DNA of 64,000 nucleotides, from the NCBI GenBank assembly GCA_963682175.1, contig OY821787.1, positions 26,266,501 to 26,330,500 on the forward strand, in the 5' to 3' direction. This document shows positions 56,826 through 64,000 of this stretch, piece after piece. The position numbers and the translations under genes are program-made. The stretch's first letter is position 1; each line of letters begins with the position of its first letter. This DNA comes from Triglochin maritima (taxonomy: Eukaryota > Streptophyta > Magnoliopsida > Alismatales > Juncaginaceae). Under the pieces are notes generated by a model. It worked only from the letters and a program-made list of their open reading frames with translations. It was not told where the DNA came from and ran no database searches.

Positions 56826-57310
56826 CTATTCATTCAATTTTAAAAATAAAAATTTATTAATGGATTTACTAAAATAATTAAACTAATTATTAACTTAATA
56901 ATCGATTTATTTAGCAATTATCACAATTAATCAATAATCCTTTACTAAAATCGTACACAACTAATTACTAACATAATAATCAATTTATTTAGCGATTTAT
57001 TTATTAATTATCACAATTTATAATCAATAAAGGATTTACTAAACTAATTTAACTCATTATTAACATAATATTCAATTTATTTTTAATTTATCACAATTTA
57101 TAATCAATTTAAATAAATTCAAAAAAAATTCGGGGCGTCTGCGAGAGACGCCTACCCTACGTGGTAGGCGTCTCCCTTAGACGTCTTAGCCATGGGTCGG
57201 ACGTGGAGACGATTCCGGCGCCGCCCTCTCGTTGTGTGTGGGCGTCTCCCGCGGACGCCCGACCCAAAAATGTTTTTTTTTAATTAATTAAAACAAATAG
57301 AGCAATTTAC

Positions 57311-57364
57311 CAGATGTGAGTAGTCCGGGGTGTCCGCTGGTTCTTTTCCTGGCCTCCGAGACAT
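57311..57364 (-). CDS. PMD gene exon 1
   Basis: Eighteen codons from an ATG about 146 bp inside the MULE end to a GTAAAT donor; phase 0 junction with exon 2 at 56825. Confidence 0.65.
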
Positions 57365-57469
57365 TGTATTTGGTGAATAGAAGAGTGATGTGAAGATAAA
57401 GTTGTCTTAAAAGAGTGAAATGAAGAGTTATATAAGTAAAAAGGGTAGATGGGCAAAATGGTAATCTGT

Positions 57470-57510
57470 TGGGGCGATTTAAGTAGTTTTATGGCGACGA
57501 ATAGCAGTTA
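57470..57510 (-). repeat. MULE right terminal inverted repeat
   Basis: 41 bp, inverted match to 41404-41446. Confidence 0.88.
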
Positions 57511-58545
57511 AGATGTTGTTCCTTTAATTGTGTTGTTTCTCTCTTAGTTTAATTTCCTTTCATATGCATGTTTGCTTGTTTGTTTTGTTTTATGCTTCTT
57601 TAATATTTCTTGCTTGATTAGTGTAGTTTCATTTCAGTTTAATGCTTCATTTTGTTAGAGTAGTTAGTCTAAATATGTGTGAGTAGTTCCATCCCCATTT
57701 GGGGGGTGGAGAAATATGTGATATGATCATGTAGTGTATTAAGTGTGTGTTATCTTAAACCTTGAGCTTTATATGATTTCCATAATCATCTAATGAGTTT
57801 TCACTCTTATCGTTGATATGCTAATGCTCTTGAATGAAGCTTAGCTTATGCTTTGATTAGTGGACCTATTTTATGAGGAATGATAATGTTAGGATATAGA
57901 TGAAATTAATATTGGAAACACAATTTGTAGTGTATGTACTCTTGTTGCCTTTACCTTAGTTAATGTCTTGTATGTTTTAATGATGTAGTCTTATCTTAAT
58001 TCATGTGGAGGCATAGTAGGGTCTAGTCTTTATACATTAGTTCATTTAGCTTCATTCCAATTATTGTCTTGTATGTTTTAATGATGTAGTATTATCTTAA
58101 TTAATTCATGTGGAGGCAAAGTTGGATGTAGTTTTATGATTTCATGCACTACATGTTGTGAGGAGCTTAATTGAACACACACATCTTTCTATTCACATTA
58201 TTTCTCTACCCCCTATGGGGTTTAGTTTTAGAATAGTTATAGACGGACGCGCGCGTCACGGACGCACCTTACGTGGATCTGTACAGCTCAGATATTTTTC
58301 TTTGAGTCAGCGTCCAGTCAGCGAAATTTCTCTTCGCGCGTTTTTGTCTTTTTAAAAAACGTCGGTTCCCAATACACAGATAAGACAGTGTGCAGACCCT
58401 AGGACATCGTGTAGTCTCATTATTCGTGCAGAGCCCACACTTATCATAATAAAATATTTGTTTTTAAGTTTTACGTTGAATCAACTTAATTTGTCTAGCT
58501 TACTTTATGTGTGTGTGCAGTTTACATTATGTGTTTGTCCTGTTA

Positions 58546-59572
58546 ACGTTATGTGTCTGTCCGGAATAAGTGTATTTGCAGTCCGGAATAAGTGTATTTG
58601 TTGTCCGGAATAAGTGTATTTGTTGTCCGGTTTAAGAATAAAGTGTGTCCAGAAACGGAACATAAAGTTTGTCCGGAATAAGTTGATTTGTTGTCCGGAA
58701 TAAGTGTATTTGCAGTCCGGAATAAGTGTATTTGTTGTCCGGAATAAGTGTATTTGTTGTCCGGTTTAAGAATAAAGTGTGTCCAGAAACGGAACATAAA
58801 GTTTGTCCGGAATAAGTTGATTTGTTGTCCGGAATAAGTGTATTTGCTGTCCGGAATAAGTGTATTTGCAGTCCGGAATAAGTGTAGTTGTCCAGAATAA
58901 GAAGAAATTGTGTCCAGAAACGGAACAGAAAGTTTGTCCGGAATAAGTGTATTTGCTGTCCGGAATAAGTGTATTTGTTGTCCGGAATAAGTGTATTTGT
59001 TGTCCGGTTTAAGAATAAAGTGTGTCCAGAAACGGAACATAAAGTTTGTCCGGAATAAGTTGATTTGTTGTCCGAAATAAGTGTATTTGCTGTCCGGAAT
59101 AAGTGTATTTGCAGTCCGGAATAAGTGTAGTTGTCCAGAATAAGAAGAAAGTGTGTCCAGAAACGGAACATAAAGTTTGTCCGGAATAAGTGTATTTGCT
59201 TTCCGGAATAAGTGTATTTGTTGTCCGGAATAAGTGTATTTGTTGTCCGGTTTAAGAATAAAGTGTGTCCAGAAACGGAACATAAAGTTTGTCCGGAATA
59301 AGTTGATTTGTTGTCCGGAATAAGTGTATTTGCTGTCCGGAATAAGTGTATTTGCAGTCCGGAATAAGTGTAGTTGTCCAGAATAAGAAGAAAATGTGTC
59401 CAGAAACGGAACAGAAAGTTTGTCCGGAATAAGTGTATTTGCTGTCCGGAATAAGTGTATTTGTTGTCCGATTTAAGAATAAAGTGTTTCCAGAAACGGA
59501 ACATAAAGTTTGTCCGGAATAAGTGGATTTGCTGTCCGGAATAAGTGTATTTGCTGTCCGGAATCAATATAT
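58546..59572. repeat. Minisatellite of 21-bp TCCGGAATAAGTGTATTTG units
   Basis: About 1 kb. The basic unit TGTCCGGAATAAGTGTATTTG is grouped into higher-order units marked by CCAGAAACGGAACATAAAG, which recurs about every 90-140 bp (about eight times). Because the unit is a multiple of three and has no stops on the minus strand, long open frames of 244 and 352 codons arise in two frames; I regard them as by-products. Confidence 0.9.
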
Positions 59573-59604
59573 GGAATGCAATAATATGATGTCGAAACAA
59601 AAAA

Positions 59605-59700
59605 ACGTCCGCAAAGCGCGCTCCCTCTGTCCGCTCGCTTTGCGGGGGGGGGGACTCACGTCCCCCGCAGGGGCTGCCGCCCCCTGCCACCCCCGCACAA
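59605..59700. repeat. GC-rich hairpin block
   Basis: Perfect 10-bp inverted repeat CCGCAAAGCG/CGCTTTGCGG separated by about 16 bp, then a G run and CGCAGGGGCTGCCGCCCCCT. Such GC-rich ends are seen in Helitrons, but no CTRR terminus or TC start can be assigned. Confidence 0.6.
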
Positions 59701-59771
59701 ACTCAACAAACCTCCCACTGTATATTTTACCCCACAAGAATTACGTTTAGGAAAAAAATAGCATCTCAGAT

Positions 59772-60028
59772 TCCCTGTTTATGTAGAAAGTTTGTCCTGT
59801 TTTGTCCTGTTTATGTAGAAAGATTGTCCTGTTTTGTCCTGTTTATGTAGAAAGTTTGTCCTGTTTATGTAGAAAGTTTGTCTTGTTTATGTAGAATGTT
59901 TGTCCAGTTTATGTAGAAAGTTTGTACTGTTTATGTACAAAGTTTGTCCTGTTTATGTAGAAAGTTTGTCCTGTTTATGTAGAATGTTTGTCCAGTTTAT
60001 GTAGAAAGTTTGTCCTGTTTATGTAGAT
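59772..60028. repeat. Minisatellite of TTTGTCCTGTTTATGTAGAA units
   Basis: About eleven copies of a 22-bp unit with small variants (TCCAG, TCTTG, TACTG in place of TCCTG), in places extended by an extra TTTTGTCCTG. Confidence 0.88.
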
Positions 60029-60284
60029 ACAATGAGAGCACAATGAGATATTGATGGTACATATTATTGATGGTAACTATTACACAATAAGATACAATGA
60101 GAGTACAAAGACAAACAAACAATACAAACACAAACACAAACACACAAAAATTACAAAAATAATATATCTTCTCCCAGTAAATCACACACAAACAAACAAT
60201 ACAAACACAAGCACGCACAAATTACAAAGATAATATATATTTTCCCAGTAAATCGGAAAGAAGATGTAAGACTTAAACATGACC

Positions 60285-60830
60285 GTCTCATTCACGCTGC
60301 TTACGTTGTGAAGAACATTGGGAGTCAGCATCAGACGCTTTTTCGACGTAATATCTTACTCGAAATGGTGATTTATTACGGAGAGATGTACAACATAAAC
60401 CGAACATACGTAAGTCTTCACCACGGAGCGTTGTACATCTCTCCGGAATAAATCACCATTTCGAGCAAGATATTATTTCGAAGAAGCGTCTGATGCCGAC
60501 TCTCAGGGTTCTTCACAACGTAAGTAACGTGAATGGGACGGTCGATGACACTCTTTCTTTCTTCTTCATTCTTTTTCTGTCACGGGCACTCCAACAGTGC
60601 AGCAAAGATGTTGTGGTGCGAAGTCTTCACCACCGGATCGTCACATTCACGATGCTAACGCTGACAAGAACATCGGGAAGTCTTCGCACCGTCCCATTCA
60701 CGCTGCTTACGTTGTGAAGAATCCAGGGAGTCGGCATCAGACGCTTCTTCGACCTAATATCTTGCTCGAAATGGTGATTTATTCTGGAGAGAAAGAATGA
60801 AGAAGAAAGAAAGAGTGTCATCATATTTGT
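60285..60830. repeat. Long inverted repeat able to fold back
   Basis: The arm at about 60287-60394 is the reverse complement of about 60431-60538 (roughly 105 bp with some mismatches, 36-bp loop). A third copy in the first orientation follows at about 60686-60786. A second pair (TGACACTCTTTCTTTCTTCT near 60547 and its complement near 60806) extends the fold. The region could be transcribed into a long hairpin RNA. Confidence 0.85.
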
Positions 60831-61193
60831 ATTTGGGTGGAGAGAGAGAACGTGCTGAGTTGAAACGCATTTAATGTGATTTGAGTGGACATCAGGAAGA
60901 AAAAACAAAAAAACATTCATGCTTTAGCCACGTAAGGGCTGACATGGATGTCCACGTAGAGCGCGTCCGTGACGCACTGCGTTCAACAAACATTTCCCAT
61001 AGTTTTATTACTTCTCTTCCTTTCCTTTTTGCATTCTAGTGTAGTTAGTGTAATCAATCTTTCTCTCCATTTTTTATCACTCGCCATCGCACAAACCAAA
61101 CGTCGACACACCTCCCAGTGGACGACCCGTATTTGCCACCACTTCAACGCGGCCGTGCACTTGCGGTTTAAATAAAACGAATCAATCAGTACC

Positions 61194-63026
61194 CAACATG
61201 TGAGACAGGAAAACGACACAATTTTTTTTAATGTACTGCCAACACGACACGAAATCAGTAAACCCAAACACGGATTTTCCGTGTCGTGATCGTGTTATGT
61301 TTTTGTGTTCCGTGTCAAATTATAAGACCTACTTTACCTATACCTGTTTACCCATTTACCCGTTTAATTATTTAATTAGTATATAAATTAGTATATAATT
61401 ATAGTTAAAGTAATAAAATGTGGGGGTTTTGTTGGCAAAAGTGGTTTTTTCAAGGCTTGTTCGGGAGAAAATTGGTGATTTCTCATGGTTTTGATTTAAT
61501 TCCTTATCTCGAAAACAGTAATTTTAGGATCGTTTTAGCTAAAATACTTCTCATCTTAAGATTATATTCTTTCAAGTTGCGTTTTGTTGGCAAAAGTACT
61601 CATTTTGTTAGCAAAAAGTATACCCATTATACCCGTCCAGTACCCGTTTATTAAACGAGTATAGGGTGAGTACGGATACAATAATATTTAAATGAGTATA
61701 TATTCGTACCCGTTTAGTGTGACAGCTATGGATACAAGTATGACCGTACCCGTCTTATTTTTGTTCTGGTTCGTATTTGACCCTCAAGGGAGTTTTTTTG
61801 GCTAATCTTTGATGCAATTCCTAGCAAAAATTTATTTAATATTAAGCATCTACTGACTTCAAAAAAAACTTAAATCATCATCTGACACAATGATGTACAT
61901 TAACTCGATCAAAGGTATTTCAATTATTCTATTTAGAATACCTATAAGTATCGTGAATCCCAAATGATACTTACTGGACACATGTAATTGTCTGGTTAGC
62001 CACTTGTTAGAGAATCTACGACCATGATCTTGAAAAAAAGATTATCCATTTTTTTTCTTTTTGTGACGTCATTTTTTCCATTTCATAATATTTATCTACA
62101 ATTTTTTTTCTTTCATCAACTCTACCATGATATTTATAAAAAGATTTTGCTGTCAAATCAACTATTCACTTTCCTCCGATTCATTTTTTACATTTTACAA
62201 ATGAATAAATAAATTTATACATCAACATTTATTTCTTTTATGTATGAATTGTTAACTTTTATATTAATTTTTTCATTTTCAAATTTTCAAAAATGTAAAA
62301 TAATTAATTTATTAACTACAAAATGATAGTAGTGATTACCAAAGTTATAGACATTACAATAATGATTACATAAAACTTTTTTAATATGTTTGAAAATATA
62401 ACTATTTGAAAAGTGTAATACGAAAATGTAACCTTTTCAACTTTGGTAATTATCTTGTTTGAATTAACCACTGAAAATCTAATATTTTGAAAATACAATA
62501 TTTATATGACAATAAACATCTATATCCATGGAACATGAAAAAAAAGAATTATGATGATTTTTTAAAATATTTTTATTTTCTAAGATATCTCTATTTAAAA
62601 CAATATATTCATCTCCTTTTATTTTATTCAATATAAACAGGAGTAGGTCCCATCACCATTAAACTATTAATAAAAATAAAAAATCAAACAATCGTCTGTC
62701 CGACCACGCGGATCATGTGCCCGTAGCTCGACACAATCATAAAAAAGTCACTACTGCTAGGAATGTTACGAGACATTTATAGTTTTAAATAAACTCGATT
62801 AAGCTCAATTCGAAGGACGTCAATACGGTAGATATCATATCTAATTCTTGTAGTCATTCTCAGAGATAGTATTGTCCTATTCGACTAGTATGTCTGTGAA
62901 ACCTCAATACAAGGACTAGATCTAACTCTACGATCACACAACAATATGTTAGCCTCAAAAAGAGAGCACCGCCCTACCAGACCAGTATATTCTATAAAGC
63001 CAGTAGTGACAAGCCCAACTCTTCAC
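61194..63026. other. AT-rich non-coding sequence
   Basis: No gene seen. 61195-61770 has facing words such as CACGACACG/CGTGTCGTG and TACCCGTTTA/TAAACGAGTA, suggesting one or two decayed TIR elements whose ends I cannot fix. 61800-62700 is simple AT-rich sequence. Confidence 0.5.
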
Positions 63027-63029
63027 TTA

Positions 63030-63783
63030 GGGCACCCTCAACGGGTGCCCCAACTAAATGTCAACCCCAGGTTGACATTTAGTTGCACCCCTCAATGGGC
63101 GTGCAAAATTGGGCGGGAGACCGCCAGGCCGTAGGATCCGGCAGTCTGCCACCCATTTTCACGAATGGGTCGTGCTTTTTTTTTAATTTTTGTTTTTTTG
63201 TGTGTTTGTTTTATATTAATTATAAATGATTTATTGTATTGGATAGTGAAAAACATTTTTTATATCGGATAAAAATATCTATATTTGTAACATTTTCACC
63301 CTGTCACATCATTTGGTAATCGATCTTAGATAAAATTCAAAAAAGTAAATTAAAATTTAAAAAAAATTAAAACAAATAAAAAACTTATTTTGAAAAAAAA
63401 AATATTTGAAAAAAAATATTTAAAATGTTTTTAAAAAAACAAAACAAAAAAGATTGTGGTAATTACTTTAATAATGTTGATAAAAGTAATAAATTTAATT
63501 ACATTTTCGTAATTAATTTTTTTAAAATATGTAATATAATTAATTTTCGTAAAACATGTGATATAATTAATAAGAATTGTGGGAAATTAAAATTGATAGG
63601 AAAATAAATGAGATAGAAGTTAGTAAGGGTTGATGTGACTAGGTTGACATTTTATGAGTAAGTTGTGGTTGAGGAGTGAATAATAGAAAGAGAGAAGAAA
63701 AATGTCATGCTGACGTGGCGAAAAGAGAGAGTGTTGATATGACCAGGTTGACATATATAAAAATGTCATGAGTAAAGATGATC
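63030..63783. mobile_element. Harbinger-like MITE, copy 3
   Basis: Exact TTA duplication (63027-63029 and 63784-63786). Left end GGGCACCCTCAACGGGTGCC; right end, reversed, GATCATCTTTACTCATGACA. The purine-rich right part with GATGTGACTAGGTTGACATT matches copies 1 and 2. A long AT-rich centre. The first 60 bp carry facing AACTAAATGTCAACCC/GGTTGACATTTAGTT repeats. No coding capacity. Confidence 0.7.
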
Positions 63784-63786
63784 TTA

Positions 63787-64000
63787 ATTGACAACTGAAC
63801 GCTAAAACAAACCCAATGTCTATTCCAGATTTGCATGATCATTCATTTCTTAAGTATAGCCATAATTTTTCTTTGTATTAATAGTCTATACAATGAACAA
63901 CAGAATCTGTTTTCTGTCGAATTCCAGAGACAAACAATAGAAATTATTTTCTACTGGATTCCATATACAAACACGAACAAAATTCGGTCAAAAAAGCTAC
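63787..64000. other. Non-coding tail of the window
   Basis: AT-rich; nothing recognisable. Confidence 0.5.

Larger units (their letters stand above)
44913..57364 (-). pseudogene. Plant mobile domain (MAIN-like) gene, split by a copia element
   Basis: Exons, in gene order: 57311-57364 (MSRRPGKEPADTPDYSHL); 56039-56825 continuing across the copia insertion into 45640-46191; 45159-45569; 44913-45074. With the copia and one CACTC duplication removed, the reading frame is continuous across the insertion. Motifs: a GGPVDGSVIPSFGGHIA block; VVDSGLGHFS, SAFVERWQPDTNTFHLPFGE and HDVFQILHIPVEG; SELLGVSLEG; FLVLGCVLFVDKSG; ATLAYLYRQLG; YLPDRVLRQLG. These are hallmarks of the PMD family found in plant transposons and in the host genes MAIN and MAIL1. 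Three defects: an in-frame TGA at 56265-56267 where Trp is likely, a one-base frameshift near 45808 (LTLLQ before WIYEYFPAFRPH), and the copia insertion. Confidence 0.85.
41404..57510. mobile_element. Mutator-like element with MURA-OTU and plant mobile domain genes
   Basis: Terminal inverted repeats of over 40 bp share TATTCGTCGCC and AAAACTACTTAAATCGCCCC. Flanks AGATGTTTTT (41394-41403) and AGATGTTGTT (57511-57520) are a 9-10 bp duplication with one change, as expected for Mutator. Without the nested copia the element is about 6.25 kb. It holds two convergent genes, a transposase-OTU gene (plus strand) and a plant mobile domain gene (minus strand), each starting about 150 bp inside an end and each with a first intron filled with GGCGTCT-type inverted repeats. 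Both genes carry disabling changes. Confidence 0.9.
58231..60999. mobile_element. Non-autonomous DNA element with minisatellites and foldback
   Basis: Exact 8-bp duplication TAGTTTTA (58223-58230 and 61000-61007) within LTR copy E. Subterminal inverted repeats share GCGTCACGGACGC and TACGTGGA near both ends (about 58251-58280 and 60945-60980). The inside has two unrelated minisatellites, a GC-rich hairpin block and a large inverted repeat. No transposase-like frame. The 8-bp duplication fits hAT, or Mutator with a short duplication; the terminal bases fit neither clearly. Confidence 0.75.
40758..61188 (+). repeat. Athila-like solo LTR, copy E, split by two insertions
   Basis: Exact duplication GTACC (40753-40757 and 61189-61193). 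The LTR pieces are 40758-41403, 57521-58230 and 61008-61188, about 1537 bp in total, matching the 1544 bp of copy D. The interruptions are a MULE (41404-57510) and a foldback-like element (58231-60999). A 22-bp perfect palindrome with core GACCGCCAATTGGCGGTC lies at 41124-41145. It ends in GAATCAATCA. Confidence 0.92.

Noticed and set aside
58546..59572. Regular repeats as a CRISPR array
   Set aside because: Units are contiguous 21-bp minisatellite copies with no unique spacers, and the genome is a plant's.
59605..59755. GC-rich hairpin as a Helitron 3' end
   Set aside because: No CTRR end at the right distance, no TC start, and the surrounding element has an 8-bp target duplication, which Helitrons do not make.

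Overview
The window is nuclear DNA from a flowering plant, almost certainly a eudicot. The evidence is introns with GT/AG borders, plant-only gene families (a plant aspartic protease, an FLS2-like receptor kinase, a plant mobile domain gene) and plant transposon clades. I cannot name the species. Nearly all of the sequence is transposable elements inserted into one another. I see no complete, clearly functional host gene.

Layout: (1) 1-4046 holds part of a copia LTR, a small Harbinger-like MITE, and a decayed aspartic protease gene on the minus strand. (2) 4047-12986 is a full-length Ty3/gypsy chromovirus (Tekay/Del type, minus strand, TSD ACTTT) inserted about 100 bp upstream of the protease start codon. 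(3) 13533-16361 is a Harbinger-like MITE split by a solo LTR related to the Tekay element. (4) 17249-25655 is a broken Tekay relative carrying a hAT MITE and three Athila-like LTRs; one of these LTRs holds a piece of an FLS2-like kinase gene. (5) 26011-28179 is a Tekay solo LTR (TSD TATAT). (6) 28236-34620 holds the 3' end of a CACTA element, a truncated copia element and a decayed CACTA TNP2 transposase. (7) 34923-38812 is the 3' part of an Athila-like element whose sequence runs from the protease region to the 3' UTR without reverse transcriptase or integrase. (8) 40758-61188 is one Athila-like solo LTR (TSD GTACC) swollen from about 1.5 kb to 20.4 kb. A Mutator-like element (MULE, 41404-57510) sits inside it, and a full-length copia element (46192-56038, TSD CACTC) sits inside a coding exon of that MULE. 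A separate foldback-like DNA element (58231-60999, TSD TAGTTTTA) is also in the LTR. (9) 61189-64000 is AT-rich sequence with a third Harbinger-like MITE.

Main points of interest: (a) the palindrome GGTCGACC occurs about 66 times by hand count, in dense arrays confined to the LTRs of both the Tekay (gypsy) and the copia elements, two unrelated superfamilies; (b) the MULE carries a MURA transposase joined to an OTU-like protease domain whose catalytic Cys is replaced by Tyr, and on the opposite strand a plant mobile domain gene; (c) an FLS2-like kinase fragment sits in an LTR exactly where that LTR family has a long palindrome; (d) a short stem-loop with paired base changes is conserved across otherwise diverged Tekay LTRs. 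All counts and alignments were done by eye.
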